Notes: generated by a model not told the origin, from the letters alone. A stretch of 64,000 nt of DNA from Bacteroidaceae bacterium (GCA_017555825.1 JAFZFQ010000037.1:1-64000), one strand, 5' to 3'. Shown: positions 44,186-54,061, counted from the stretch's first letter. Numbers and translations are program-made.

Positions 44186-45385
44186 CTATCGCAGTTTGTT
44201 GTGCTCGAAGTGCTTGCGTATAACAAAGAAAAACAATATAAATCCGGCTGTGGCAACGCCCAATCCGGTGCGGAAGGCGTTGGCATAGTTGCTCAGCTCG
44301 GCAATATGACCGCCTATAAATACACCCAGACCTATGCCCAGATCCCATGCCGTGAAGTAGGTGGAGTTGGCTGTTCCGCGGCGACTGTTGGGGGCGAGGT
44401 TGATAAACATGGCTTGCAATGCCGAGCACATGGTGCCAAAGCCCAGTCCCAATATAAATGCTGCCGAATAGAAGCCTATGGGCTGCCTGAAGATGACAAA
44501 AACGCTAAAGCCCAACAAGATGACTATCATGCCCAGAATGATGCTATGTGCCACCAATCCCTTGTTGAGCATCATGCCCACGCGCATGCGCGACATGACA
44601 AGACCGCAGGCCATGATAACGAAAAAGAGTCCGGTGCCATCGGTAATGCCTACCTCGGTGCGCCCATAAATGGCCAAGTAGGTCGATAGTATGCCATAGG
44701 CAAACGAGAAGAGCATGACAGGCAACATCTCGGGCAATCCTTTCACGAGGATAAAGCGGTCGAGCGATATGCCTTGTGTGGGCTGTTCTATCTCTTTGTG
44801 TGGGGCTTTGATAGCCGATACGCAACATAGTCCCAAGAAAGAGGTGACAACCGATATCATAAAGATAGGCGTGAACTCGTGCAGTGTCTCGTAGAAGTAG
44901 AGCGATATAGAGGGCCCAAATGCCATGGCCAAATTGTTGCTGACACCATAGAAGCCAATACCCTCGCCACGACGCTCGGCGGGCATAATGTCTATTGCCA
45001 TGGTGCTGTTGGATACCGTTACCAATCCGAACGATGCGCCATGCGTAGCACGGATGAGGGTAAACAGCAAGAGCGAGCCGGCCAGCAAGTAGCCACAGAA
45101 GAAGAGCATAAATATCGAGTAGCAGATGAGCAACAGCCTCTTGCGGGGAAATGTGTCGACCATATATCCGCTCACCGGCCTTACGAGTAGTGCCATGATG
45201 GTATAGGAGGCCAATACCATGCCGGTGAGGCTTTTATCGGCTCCAAACGCTTCGCCCACATACATGGGTAGTATGGGTAGCAGTAGGTAGAACGAGAAGA
45301 ACAGCAAGAAGTTGCCTGCTGCTACGGCACAAAAACTCGGTGTCCACAGTCGCGGACGGGGTGTGTCGGTGGGCGTGGTGCTCAT
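44186..45385 (-). CDS. Major facilitator superfamily transporter (sugar/drug efflux type)
   Basis: A 399-residue permease with 12 membrane helices in two halves, with the loop near 185-210. MFS motif A appears as SGYMVDTFPRKRLLL between helices 2 and 3. The ATG at 45385 is preferred; the longer frame would need a TTG start that overlaps miaB. Similarity in style is to the YfcJ/AraJ-like exporters, but the substrate is unknown. It starts 1 base after the miaB stop and ends 3 bases before the HD gene, so the three genes are translationally tight. Confidence 0.85.
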   Translation of the reverse strand: MSTTPTDTPRPRLWTPSFCAVAAGNFLLFFSFYLLLPILPMYVGEAFGADKSLTGMVLASYTIMALLVRPVSGYMVDTFPRKRLLLICYSIFMLFFCGYLLAGSLLLFTLIRATHGASFGLVTVSNSTMAIDIMPAERRGEGIGFYGVSNNLAMAFGPSISLYFYETLHEFTPIFMISVVTSFLGLCCVSAIKAPHKEIEQPTQGISLDRFILVKGLPEMLPVMLFSFAYGILSTYLAIYGRTEVGITDGTGLFFVIMACGLVMSRMRVGMMLNKGLVAHSIILGMIVILLGFSVFVIFRQPIGFYSAAFILGLGFGTMCSALQAMFINLAPNSRRGTANSTYFTAWDLGIGLGVFIGGHIAELSNYANAFRTGLGVATAGFILFFFVIRKHFEHNKLR

Positions 45386-45386
45386 T

Positions 45387-46718
45387 TTATTCAACTTCCT
45401 CGCCCAAGAGTGTGGCCGATGAGGCCTCGTATACCTTAACCTTTACGAAGTCGCCTACACGGTGGTTGCCACGAGGGAATACCACAACCTTGTTTTGTTG
45501 TGTGCGACCGAAGAGTTGTTCACGAGAGCGTTTTGAGAAGCCTTCAACAAGCACCTCAAAGGTCTTGCCTATGTCGCGACGGTTGCTTTCGAGCGAAAGC
45601 TCGTTTTGCAGGTCTATCATGCGTTGCAAGCGTGCTATCTTGGTCTCCTCGTCGATGTCGTCGGGCAGGTGTTTTGAAGCAAATGTACCGGGACGCTCTG
45701 AATACTTGAACAAGAACGACGAGTCGTAGCACACCTCGCGCATGAGGCTCAAAGTCTCTTCAAACTCCTCCTCGCTCTCCGAGTGGAAACCACAGAAAAG
45801 GTCGCTTGAGATACCGCAATCGGGTATGATGCGACGTATGGCGGCAACACGGTCGAGATACCACTCGCGGGTATATTTGCGATTCATCAACTGCAAGATG
45901 CGGTTGTTGCCCGATTGCACGGGAAGGTGTATATGGTGGCACAATGAGGGATGCGAAGCAATGGCTTCCAAGATTTCGTCGCTCATATCCTTGGGGTGCG
46001 ATGTTGTGAAGCGCACGCGCATGCCCTCGCCGGCAGCCTCGGCCACCATGCGCAACAAGGCGGGGAAGTCGACACGAGTGCCATCTTCGGCAACGTAGTT
46101 GTATGAGTTGACATTCTGGCCCAGCAAGATAGCCTCTTTGAAGCCACGAGCTTTCAAGTCGGCAAGTTCGCGCAAGATGCTCTCGGGCTCACGGCTACGC
46201 TCGCGACCACGAGTGTAGGGCACGATACAGTATGAGCAGAAGTTGTTGCAACCACGCATGATAGAGATATAGCCCGAAACTCGGCTATGACCCATGCGAG
46301 CAGGAACAATGTCGCGATAGGTCTCTGTGGTAGAGAGCTCTACATTGACAGCGGGCTGGCCTTGCTCAACAGCCGAAATAAGAGCCGGCAGGTCGAGGTA
46401 CGCATCGGGGCCGGCAACAAGGTCTACGCCATGATTGCTCACCAAATCCTCGCGCACACGCTCGGCCATGCAACCCAACACACCCACAATGAGGTGGGGT
46501 TTCTTGCGCTTGAGTGCGCGGAAATATGCCAGTCGCGATACAATCTTTTGCTCGGCATTGTCGCGTATCGAACAAGTGTTGACAAACACAGCATCGGCCT
46601 CCTCGATTGTCTCGCACAAATGGTAGCCGTGCATTTCCATGATAGATGCTACTACCTCACTGTCGGCAACGTTCATTTGGCAACCGTATGTCTCTATAAA
46701 AAGTCTCTTTGTACTCAT
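45387..46718 (-). CDS. miaB: tRNA-2-methylthio-N6-isopentenyladenosine methylthiotransferase
   Basis: Radical-SAM enzyme that adds a methylthio group to i6A37 of tRNAs that read UNN codons. The 443-residue protein has the UPF0004 N-terminal domain with cysteines C13, C49 and C83 for the auxiliary [4Fe-4S] cluster. The radical-SAM motif C157-x3-C161-x2-C164 lies in RGCNNFCSYCIVPYTRGRE, which includes the MiaB-type tail. A TRAM domain (about 375-440) closes the protein. It uses SAM from metK and clusters from SUF. It heads the operon with the MFS and HD genes. Confidence 0.95.
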   Translation of the reverse strand: MSTKRLFIETYGCQMNVADSEVVASIMEMHGYHLCETIEEADAVFVNTCSIRDNAEQKIVSRLAYFRALKRKKPHLIVGVLGCMAERVREDLVSNHGVDLVAGPDAYLDLPALISAVEQGQPAVNVELSTTETYRDIVPARMGHSRVSGYISIMRGCNNFCSYCIVPYTRGRERSREPESILRELADLKARGFKEAILLGQNVNSYNYVAEDGTRVDFPALLRMVAEAAGEGMRVRFTTSHPKDMSDEILEAIASHPSLCHHIHLPVQSGNNRILQLMNRKYTREWYLDRVAAIRRIIPDCGISSDLFCGFHSESEEEFEETLSLMREVCYDSSFLFKYSERPGTFASKHLPDDIDEETKIARLQRMIDLQNELSLESNRRDIGKTFEVLVEGFSKRSREQLFGRTQQNKVVVFPRGNHRVGDFVKVKVYEASSATLLGEEVE

Positions 46719-46958
46719 ATATTTTGTGGTTTCTTTTTCTTTTGGTTTTTTCTATTTTTATTCTTGTTATACAGGTCTGTTGAGTGATATAAAATCGCCC
46801 GTTTTGCTTTAAAATCACACTCTTTTGTCATGCAATTCTATGTTTTTCTTCTATTTTGCATCTATAGAGTGTAAAGTTTTTCATAGTTGAGATTTTGGAT
46901 TATATTGTCAAGGGTAGTTGCGAAACCGCCCTTTCTTTCTTTTTAAACCTCATACCAC

Positions 46959-46989
46959 TTGTTTTTCTCTCAATAAACTTGTATATTTG
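46959..46989 (+). promoter_or_regulatory. Promoter of the small membrane protein / CoA-transferase unit
   Basis: TTG (46959-46961), a 20-base spacer and TATATTTG (46982-46989) match both elements, 23 bases before the start at 47012. Confidence 0.65.
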
Positions 46990-47011
46990 AGCGCAAAATT
47001 ACGAAATAAAG

Positions 47012-47467
47012 ATGGATTATTTAGACATTATACTCTATATTGTTTTTGCCATCATCGGTATTTTTAGTAGTATTAACTCTACTAAAGCCAAAAAACGTGC
47101 CGAGAATAAGCGCAAAACAGTTCCAGTGCCCGCACAGGCAGTGGTAGAAGAGGATGATGAGGCTGAATATGATCAACCCGTGCCCGAAGTGGTGTCGCTC
47201 GACGATATTTTCAGGGCATTGCGTGAGGGTCGCCCTCTTGAGACCGTGCGCAAAGAGACTCTCGTCGAAGAGCACACGCCTATACAGCAACCTGTTGTGC
47301 CTATCGAGGAGGGTATAAGGGTGACTCGTGACGAAGATTTTGCACAAAACGAAATATCGGATAGAGGCATCTATACCGACGATGAAAGTGTCGAGGCGTT
47401 CTCGGTGGAGAATGTCGATTGGCGACAAGCTGTTATTACCAGCGAAATATTAAACAGAAAATACTAA
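47012..47467 (+). CDS. Small single-pass membrane protein of unknown function
   Basis: A 151-residue protein with one N-terminal membrane helix (about 4-23, ILYIVFAIIGIFSSI) followed by a short basic stretch (KAKKRAENKRK). The basic stretch would hold the C-terminal part in the cytoplasm. The rest is acidic and low in complexity, and ends with WRQAVITSEILNRKY. I recognise this only as a type of conserved Bacteroidales hypothetical protein. It is 31 bases upstream of the CoA-transferase gene and shares its promoter. A function is not claimed. Confidence 0.7.
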   Translation: MDYLDIILYIVFAIIGIFSSINSTKAKKRAENKRKTVPVPAQAVVEEDDEAEYDQPVPEVVSLDDIFRALREGRPLETVRKETLVEEHTPIQQPVVPIEEGIRVTRDEDFAQNEISDRGIYTDDESVEAFSVENVDWRQAVITSEILNRKY

Positions 47468-47498
47468 AACTATAATCTCAATCTATTTATAAAGCACT

Positions 47499-48992
47499 AT
47501 GGCATACAGAATTCTTACTGCAGAAGAAGCTGCCTCGTACATCAACCATGATGATAACGTAGGCTTTGGTGGTTTTACAGCCGCAGGTACTCCTAAAGCT
47601 ACAACCATCGCCTTGGCCAAGAGAGCCAAAGCAGAACATGACGCCGGACGTCCCTTCAAAATCGGATTGTACACCGGTGCATCTACCAATGACTATATCG
47701 ATGGTGAGTTGAGCCGTGTCAATGCTATCAAAACACGTACTCCCTATCAATCACACGCCGACTCGCGCAATCTTATCAACAGCGGCGAAATGCCCTACTT
47801 TGACATGCACCTTTCGCATCTTTCTCAACAACTCCGTTATGGTTTCTTGGGCAAAATGCATGTAGGTATCATTGAGGCTGCCGATGTATCGGAAGATGGC
47901 GAAATCCTCTTGGGTGCCGGTGTAGGTATGGCTCCTACAGTGTGTGAACTCTGCGACAAACTTATCATCGAGCGCAACCACCACGAGAGCGACAGAATGC
48001 GTGGTATGCACGATATTTATACTCCGCTCGATCCTCCTTATCGTCGCGAAATTCCTATCTACAAGCCCAGCGACCGTATCGGTTCGCCCGTTATCAAGGT
48101 AGACCCCAAAAAGATTATCGGTATCGTAGAGACCGACTTGACCGACGGTGTTAAGCCTTTCTCTCCCGTTGATGCCACTACATCTAAGATTGGTGAGAAC
48201 GTATGTAACTTCCTCGCTTCTCAACTCAAAAACGGTCTTCTTCCCAAAGAGTTCCTCCCCGTGCAATCGGGTGTAGGTAACATCGCCAATGCGGTGTTGG
48301 CTCAAATGGGTCTCAACCCCGACATCCCCCAATTCCAAATGTATACCGAGGTGGTACAAGACTCGGCTATGGAGTTGATGTTCCAAGGTAAATGTACATT
48401 TGCCAGCACATGTGGTATGACAGTGAGCGATGATATGTTGTCGCGCATCATGGATAACATCTACTACTTCAAGGAGCGTGTTATCTTGCGTCCGAGCGAA
48501 ATCACCAACCACCCCGAGATTGTGCGCCGTCTGGGTCTCATCACTATGAATACAGCTCTCGAAGCCGACATCTTCGGTAATGTGAACTCTACTCACGTGA
48601 CAGGTACTAAGATGATGAACGGTTTGGGTGGCTCGGCCGACTTTACTCGCAATGCCTACCTCTCAATCTTTGCTTGTCCTTCGGTAGCTAAGGGTGGTAA
48701 GATCAGCTCTATCGTTCCTATGGTATCGCACCAAGACCACAGCGAGCACTCTGTAATGGTAATTGCTACCGAGCATGGTGTTGCCGACCTTCGCGCCAAG
48801 TCTCCTCGTCAACGTGCCGAGGCTATCATTGAGAACTGTGCTCACCCCATGTACCGTGAGCTCCTCTGGGATTACCTCAAGATGTCAAACGGTGGTCACA
48901 CACCTCACAGCCTCAAGGCTGCATTTGCCTTCCACACAGAGTTCCTCAACTCGGGCGATATGACCAAGACCGACTTCTCGCAATACAAATAA
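47499..48992 (+). CDS. Acetyl-CoA hydrolase/transferase family protein (succinate CoA-transferase type)
   Basis: A 497-residue enzyme of CoA-transferase family I, single-chain type (Cat1/AarC/Ach1 group), which moves CoA between acetate, succinate and related acids. Typical stretches are GFGGFTAAGTPKA at the N-terminus, VGNIANAVLAQMG in the middle and NGLGGSADFTRNA in the C-terminal half. In gut Bacteroidales such an enzyme links acetyl-CoA and succinyl-CoA pools during fermentation. Which acid pair it prefers cannot be told by eye. Codon use is strongly biased, as in pckA, which implies high expression. Confidence 0.9.
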   Translation: MAYRILTAEEAASYINHDDNVGFGGFTAAGTPKATTIALAKRAKAEHDAGRPFKIGLYTGASTNDYIDGELSRVNAIKTRTPYQSHADSRNLINSGEMPYFDMHLSHLSQQLRYGFLGKMHVGIIEAADVSEDGEILLGAGVGMAPTVCELCDKLIIERNHHESDRMRGMHDIYTPLDPPYRREIPIYKPSDRIGSPVIKVDPKKIIGIVETDLTDGVKPFSPVDATTSKIGENVCNFLASQLKNGLLPKEFLPVQSGVGNIANAVLAQMGLNPDIPQFQMYTEVVQDSAMELMFQGKCTFASTCGMTVSDDMLSRIMDNIYYFKERVILRPSEITNHPEIVRRLGLITMNTALEADIFGNVNSTHVTGTKMMNGLGGSADFTRNAYLSIFACPSVAKGGKISSIVPMVSHQDHSEHSVMVIATEHGVADLRAKSPRQRAEAIIENCAHPMYRELLWDYLKMSNGGHTPHSLKAAFAFHTEFLNSGDMTKTDFSQYK

Positions 48993-49011
48993 TAAGTATA
49001 GGCGATATACA

Positions 49012-49055
49012 ACAAATAGAGCCGCAATCGACAAGATTGTGGCTCTATTTGTATT
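49012..49055. terminator. Strong bidirectional terminator between CoA-transferase and gadC
   Basis: An 18-bp stem with one G-U pair (49012-49029 with 49035-49052), loop of 5 bases, A-rich and T-rich flanks on either side. Confidence 0.85.
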
Positions 49056-49068
49056 ATAAAGGGTGCAT

Positions 49069-50565
49069 TTATGCTTGCTTGGGAGTCTCGCTCTCTTCCC
49101 AATGGAAGGGTTCGAAGGTTGCCGATGGATCGCGCCACTCGGGCTTGCGCATACTATATATAATAAGAGGTGCAGCTACGACTACGATACAGCCTATTAC
49201 CAACACGGCATACCACACGGTATTGCTACCTACCGAAATCTGTCCGGGTGGAATAAAACTGAGTACAAAGGCCAAAAGCGAGCCCAGAAAACCTATGCCG
49301 GCGACGAGCCACATGAGCATGTTGCCTTTGTTGCCTATGCGGAAGGGGCGAGTGGCTTTTTTCATGTTGTATCGCAGATAGATGGCTGCCGCAAACATGA
49401 GCAAGTACATGATGAGGTATAGCAATACTGTGAGTTGCGACAAGATTTGATAGAAGCTCTGTACCGATGGCATGACCACAAAGAGCAATCCCAAAAGGGT
49501 AACAATAGCCCCTTGTATAAACAAGATGTTGCGTTGCACGCCACGGCTGTTGGTCTTCTGGAAGAATGGGGGCAGATAACCTGCACGACCCACGGCAAAG
49601 ATACCCTTTGAGGGGCCTGCAACCCATGTGAGCACACCGGCCAGCACACCAAATGCCAATGCAACAGCGATGACGGGCGAGAACCACGATGCTTTGACAT
49701 ACGCCAGATAGCGGTCAAATCCGACCAATAGGCTCTGTGTGAGGTTTATATCGCTCTTGGGGATAATTATGCCCAGCGAGAATGTTCCCAATACAAAAAT
49801 GAGTACCGTGATAAGAGAACCTATAAATACCGCCTTGGGGTAGTTGCGCGAGGGGTTGTCTACCTCTTGTACGTGTATACCACCCATTTCCATACCGGCA
49901 TAAAACAGGAATATACCGGCTGCCAAAACAAGGTTGTTGAAGTTGCTCAAGTCGGGAAAGAAACTACCACTGAAGTCCATTTGCGACTTACCTCCGGTGA
50001 GTAGGTAGATAATAGCCAGTACAACCAGCAATCCGGCAGGGATAATAGTGCCTACCAAGCCTCCGATTTTCGATACACGACCCACCCACGACATGCCTTT
50101 GAGTGAGATAAACGTTGCCAACCAATATATCACAAGTACGACTACAAGTGTATACATGCGGTTGGAAGCCAGCGTCATATCGTGGGTACTATCCATGCCT
50201 ATGAAGGCCAGCGATACGGCTCCAAAGGTGAGTACCGTGGGATACCATATTGTACTCTCTACCCATTGCAACCATATTGCCAAGAAACCCATGCGCTTGC
50301 CAAAAGCCTCGCCAACCCAGCGAAACACACCGCCTTGTTTGTTGGAAAACATGGCTGCCAACTCGGCTGCAACAAGTGCCGTGGGGATGAGAAATACCAG
50401 CGCTGCAAAGAGATAGTAAAATGCCGAGCTTATACCATACTCCGCCTCGGCAGGGAGTCCGCGCAACGACACTACGGCCGTTACGTTCATGATAGCGAGT
50501 GTAGCAACACTCAACTTTGCGGTTTTACCAATATTTGCCATAATACTGTTTTGTTGTTTGTCCAT
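49069..50565 (-). CDS. gadC: Glutamate/GABA antiporter-like amino acid permease
   Basis: A 498-residue APC-family permease with 12 membrane helices. It resembles E. coli GadC in several places: FFPDLSNFNNLVL, the helix 6 stretch FYAGMEMGGIHVQEVDNPSRNYPKA, WVAGPSKGIFAVG and FVLSFIPPGQI. GadC imports glutamate and exports GABA, which lets GadB use up protons inside the cell. The long C-plug that closes the E. coli protein at neutral pH is shorter here (about 20 residues after the last helix). gadB is about 19 kb away. The gene diverges from a porin gene. Confidence 0.85.
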   Translation of the reverse strand: MDKQQNSIMANIGKTAKLSVATLAIMNVTAVVSLRGLPAEAEYGISSAFYYLFAALVFLIPTALVAAELAAMFSNKQGGVFRWVGEAFGKRMGFLAIWLQWVESTIWYPTVLTFGAVSLAFIGMDSTHDMTLASNRMYTLVVVLVIYWLATFISLKGMSWVGRVSKIGGLVGTIIPAGLLVVLAIIYLLTGGKSQMDFSGSFFPDLSNFNNLVLAAGIFLFYAGMEMGGIHVQEVDNPSRNYPKAVFIGSLITVLIFVLGTFSLGIIIPKSDINLTQSLLVGFDRYLAYVKASWFSPVIAVALAFGVLAGVLTWVAGPSKGIFAVGRAGYLPPFFQKTNSRGVQRNILFIQGAIVTLLGLLFVVMPSVQSFYQILSQLTVLLYLIMYLLMFAAAIYLRYNMKKATRPFRIGNKGNMLMWLVAGIGFLGSLLAFVLSFIPPGQISVGSNTVWYAVLVIGCIVVVAAPLIIYSMRKPEWRDPSATFEPFHWEESETPKQA

Positions 50566-50651
50566 AATAACATACGATGCCCGACAATGGTTTAGTAAAC
50601 TTTACACAACGCTATCTTGTTTTGGATGTAAATCATTCAATTTATTTAAGT

Positions 50652-51944
50652 ATGAAAAAAGTTTTTATATCTATCTTACTGTCTATGGTGGTGTGTATAG
50701 CAGGTATGGCGCAGATGACGGCGACCGATAGTACCCATCATCATTCGGCTGTTGTCTTGACTACCGAGCACAACACCCAACAACAAAGTTCTTATGATGT
50801 AATAAAGGCTATGTATGAGGCCAATGGTCGACACTTTCAAGACCCTCGTGCGCCACGATTTTTGTTTCTCGATCGCAAGGGGCGTGTGGCATTGGGTATA
50901 GGTGGCTACGTAAAAGGTACGATGTCGGTGGGCTTTGGAGGTATTGCCAATAATGTCGATTTCGTTACGGCAGCTATTGCTACTCCGTCTCAGCCCGATA
51001 TGCGCAACCAATTTCGTATGGATGCTTCTACTTCGCGCCTATTCTTCAAGTTGGTAGGGCGCAATAGTGTTGTAGGCGACTTTACTGTCTATATCGAAAG
51101 CGACTTTCGCGGTACCGGAGCGGGTTACTATGGCATGCGATTGCGTCAGGCTTACATACAACTATGGCGTTTCCGCGCAGGACGTTCGTGGAGTACCTTT
51201 TGCGATGTAGCGGCAGCTCCGCCTACAATCGACTTTCAAGGCCCGTCGGGTACGGTACTTACCATGAATACAATGTTGCAATATACACAGCCCTTGGGCG
51301 AGAATTGGGAGATGGTAATGGCTGTAGAGACACCATCGGCTACCTATACAACACAGCCCCACTACAACGATGCCATTACGCAACGTGTGCCCGACTTCCC
51401 ATCCTATATACAATTTAAATGGGACGGTGGACAGAGTCATATACGACTCTCAAACCTGTTGCGTATGCTCTCTTATCGCAACCTTGTGGCCGACGAGAAT
51501 AAATTTACCTTCTGCTGGGCTACACAACTCAGTGGCGTAATACAAGCCTCGCGTCACTTCACATTCTACATGCAAGGTGTCTATGGTAGAGGTTACGGCG
51601 ACTATCTCAATGACCTTGGCGGCTATGGATATGACCTCATACCCGGCGAGCGCAATGGTTCGATGGTTGCTCCCTATGCACTCGGTTTGGTAGGTGGTGT
51701 GCAGTATACTATCTTTCCCGGCCTATTTCTATCGGCGGCATATAGCCAATGCCGGTTGTACGACGAGCCTTCGCTATCGGCTTCGGCCTATCGATACGGA
51801 CAATATGTGGTAGCCAATGCCTTCTATACACCTTTCCCCAACTGTCAGATAGGTATAGAGTATCTCTATGGTACACGACACAACTATAATGATGTATCGG
51901 GCAGTGCCCATCGTATCAATACCATGATACAATACAATTTCTAA
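50652..51944 (+). CDS. DcaP-like outer-membrane porin
   Basis: A 430-residue protein. The start at 50652 gives a signal peptide (MKKVFISILLSMVVCIAGMA); the longer in-frame start at 50577 would add 25 residues in front of it. The body begins with a predicted helical stretch (about 40-60), then FLDRKGRVALGIGGYVKGT, where the barrel starts. The chain alternates in beta-strand fashion and ends IQYNF with a C-terminal Phe, the outer-membrane barrel signature. DcaP-type trimeric porins take up small acids in Acinetobacter. It is divergent from gadC, so a role in amino acid or acid passage is possible but unproven. Confidence 0.75.
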   Translation: MKKVFISILLSMVVCIAGMAQMTATDSTHHHSAVVLTTEHNTQQQSSYDVIKAMYEANGRHFQDPRAPRFLFLDRKGRVALGIGGYVKGTMSVGFGGIANNVDFVTAAIATPSQPDMRNQFRMDASTSRLFFKLVGRNSVVGDFTVYIESDFRGTGAGYYGMRLRQAYIQLWRFRAGRSWSTFCDVAAAPPTIDFQGPSGTVLTMNTMLQYTQPLGENWEMVMAVETPSATYTTQPHYNDAITQRVPDFPSYIQFKWDGGQSHIRLSNLLRMLSYRNLVADENKFTFCWATQLSGVIQASRHFTFYMQGVYGRGYGDYLNDLGGYGYDLIPGERNGSMVAPYALGLVGGVQYTIFPGLFLSAAYSQCRLYDEPSLSASAYRYGQYVVANAFYTPFPNCQIGIEYLYGTRHNYNDVSGSAHRINTMIQYNF

Positions 51945-51965
51945 TACTTCAATATATAAAACGAG

Positions 51966-51991
51966 CGAAGCCCCCTTGATAGGGGGCTTCG
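51966..51991. terminator. Terminator between converging porin and Omp28-like genes
   Basis: CGAAGCCCCCT (51966-51976) pairs perfectly with 51981-51991 around TGAT. The minus-strand tail (CTCGTTTTA) is T-rich, and the plus-strand tail less so. Confidence 0.8.
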
Positions 51992-52026
51992 TAGTGTTTC
52001 TATTATAAATAGTGAGATTTTTCTTC

Positions 52027-53958
52027 TTATCGCACGACAACCTTGGTTACTTCAACAGCACCGTTGGCTACCACTTGTACAAGTGCTACGCCTTGGTATT
52101 GGGCAGTGCCGAGTGTTACTGTACCATAGCCGGTGGTTGTTGCAAGTGTGCGACCGTCGAGAGCTATCAACGAAGCTGTCATCTCGGTGTTGTCCATAGC
52201 AACAACTTTCACGCTACCATTTTCTACGATGCATTTAGTGGTATTGTTATTGGCAACGCCCTTGATGGCTGTGTGGTCTTTTACACGTACCATGTCGGCG
52301 TTTACTACACGCTTGGTCTTGCCATCTACTACCATAGCAACGATGTTGAGGTTGAAGGGGTTTTGTACAAACTCTATAGAACCTGTACCCATAGCCTTGG
52401 TATAAGGCACCTCGATGGTGTAGCTGTAGGTTGCATACTCACCGGCTGTTATTGTTGAGGGCAAGCTACCTTCTTCGCCGTAGAATGAGGGGTAGATACC
52501 ACGAGCAAGGTCGTTGAGTACAACTTCTACACTTTGGGGTTTTCTTTGCCATCCGCCAACCCAATCTTTCGAGCCCGAGTAGGCGTTCTTTTGGTAGAAG
52601 CCTGTAACGCTATCCTCGGTGAGTACATATACTACTCGCCAGTCAAGATTTGATTTATCTTCGGCTGTGCGCACTTTGGCTTCGGCAACAATGTGTGTTT
52701 GAGCCTCGTTCAAGCGAGCAGTAACGCTTACACCGGCTTCGGGTATCTCATTTTGTTGTCTATCAACAAGTGAAAGCCAAGAAGCAGGGTCGTCAAAATT
52801 GTAGCCCGAACCATTGCCGGTGGGGTTTGCTACATAGCGACGGTCTATCCAACCAATGGGGTAGGCGGTGAGACCGTTAGAGAAGAGGTTGCCTGTGTAG
52901 TCGTCTACAAGGAGGTTTACGCTACCCAATTGAGCACATTGTACGGCAATGGGGGCAACCTTCTCGGGTGAAACTTCCTTGAGCGAGTCAATAGCCCATG
53001 CACCAATCGGACAGTATGCACATTGTACACCTGTGTGCTCCTCGATAACTACACGACGACGGAAGGTGTTGGTTACCGACGATGCGTAGTCGTACTTGTC
53101 GCTACCTACTGTTGCGTGGAGCGTATATTGTATAGTCTCGTTGAAGTTGATAGGCATTCTGTGGCTCATAGTGAATGCTTTGCTATTGCCACGTGTAATG
53201 TTGAGGTTGCCGAATGTTTCGGTTACGCTCTTGTCGCCATACTCCAATGTTACGCTCACCTCGTCGAGCTTGTCGTATTGATAGTTGACTATATTGCCCG
53301 AGAATTTTACTTCTTCTACCTCGTTTACTACACTACCCAGGTTGAGCTCGATTGCAAACTTGTCATTGCTATATACCTTGATGTTGTCTACTGCAATGAT
53401 GCTCTTGTCGTAGCTTTGGTTTACAAAAGCTATATAAATGGTCTTGCCGGCATATTGAGCCAACGACAACTCGTGCGAGATAAACTCGTTTTCAAAGTAA
53501 TCTTCGGTCTTGCCTATTTCCTCTTCGGCAACTTCCCATACGGGTGTTGTGCCAAAGTCGCTGGGCTTGTTACCCTTGGTCGAAATGAATATTTTGAGAC
53601 CGTCGCGCTTGTTGGCCAAGAATGCTTGAGACTCCCATGAAAGCATCATGTTTTCGTTAAGAACAGTCACTGCAGGCAGCACCATCCAGTCGTTGGCTTG
53701 TCCGGCGGGGGTGTATTGCGATGTGCTACCCAAGAACATATCGGTGCTGGTGTTGCTGTCGCGAATGAGAATCCAGGGATTGTCCACAGCAAAACCAATA
53801 CTTTGCATAAATGATGTGGGGGTAAGTTGGTCTACGTCGTAGAAGGTGAGGCCGGTCTTATCTCCGTCGTTAAAGTTATACTCAAGCACTACAGGCTGAG
53901 CCATTGCACCACTGATAGCAAGAACTGCTGTCAGCAAAAAAGCAGTAATTTTTTTCAT
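52027..53958 (-). CDS. Omp28-related secreted protein with adhesin-like and Por-type tail domains
   Basis: A 643-residue exported protein. The start at 53958 (MKKITAFLLTAVLAISGAMA, a signal peptide) is used because the longer frame begins inside the promoter region. Residues about 20-190 look like a cleaved-adhesin / choice-of-anchor-J jelly-roll domain (LEYNFNDGDKTG, NDWMVLPAVTV, SIIAVDNIKVY). The central part has the Omp28 hallmark EEHTGVQCAYCPIGAWAID, a CxxC-containing segment similar to thioredoxin-like proteins. The last 70 residues have the style of a T9SS sorting domain. It probably sits on or outside the outer membrane. Confidence 0.85.
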   Translation of the reverse strand: MKKITAFLLTAVLAISGAMAQPVVLEYNFNDGDKTGLTFYDVDQLTPTSFMQSIGFAVDNPWILIRDSNTSTDMFLGSTSQYTPAGQANDWMVLPAVTVLNENMMLSWESQAFLANKRDGLKIFISTKGNKPSDFGTTPVWEVAEEEIGKTEDYFENEFISHELSLAQYAGKTIYIAFVNQSYDKSIIAVDNIKVYSNDKFAIELNLGSVVNEVEEVKFSGNIVNYQYDKLDEVSVTLEYGDKSVTETFGNLNITRGNSKAFTMSHRMPINFNETIQYTLHATVGSDKYDYASSVTNTFRRRVVIEEHTGVQCAYCPIGAWAIDSLKEVSPEKVAPIAVQCAQLGSVNLLVDDYTGNLFSNGLTAYPIGWIDRRYVANPTGNGSGYNFDDPASWLSLVDRQQNEIPEAGVSVTARLNEAQTHIVAEAKVRTAEDKSNLDWRVVYVLTEDSVTGFYQKNAYSGSKDWVGGWQRKPQSVEVVLNDLARGIYPSFYGEEGSLPSTITAGEYATYSYTIEVPYTKAMGTGSIEFVQNPFNLNIVAMVVDGKTKRVVNADMVRVKDHTAIKGVANNNTTKCIVENGSVKVVAMDNTEMTASLIALDGRTLATTTGYGTVTLGTAQYQGVALVQVVANGAVEVTKVVVR

Positions 53959-53991
53959 ATTTATATGTTTAGATGTTTCTCTCCGATGGCG

Positions 53992-54022
53992 CAAAGATAA
54001 TACAAAATGTATACTTCAACAA
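53992..54022 (-). promoter_or_regulatory. Promoter of the Omp28-like gene
   Basis: The minus strand has TTG (54022-54020), a 20-base spacer and TATCTTTG (53999-53992), both exact matches, 34 bases before the start at 53958. Confidence 0.65.
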
Positions 54023-54061
54023 GATGTCGCCCTCTATATTATGGCTTTAGCCTATAAAACT

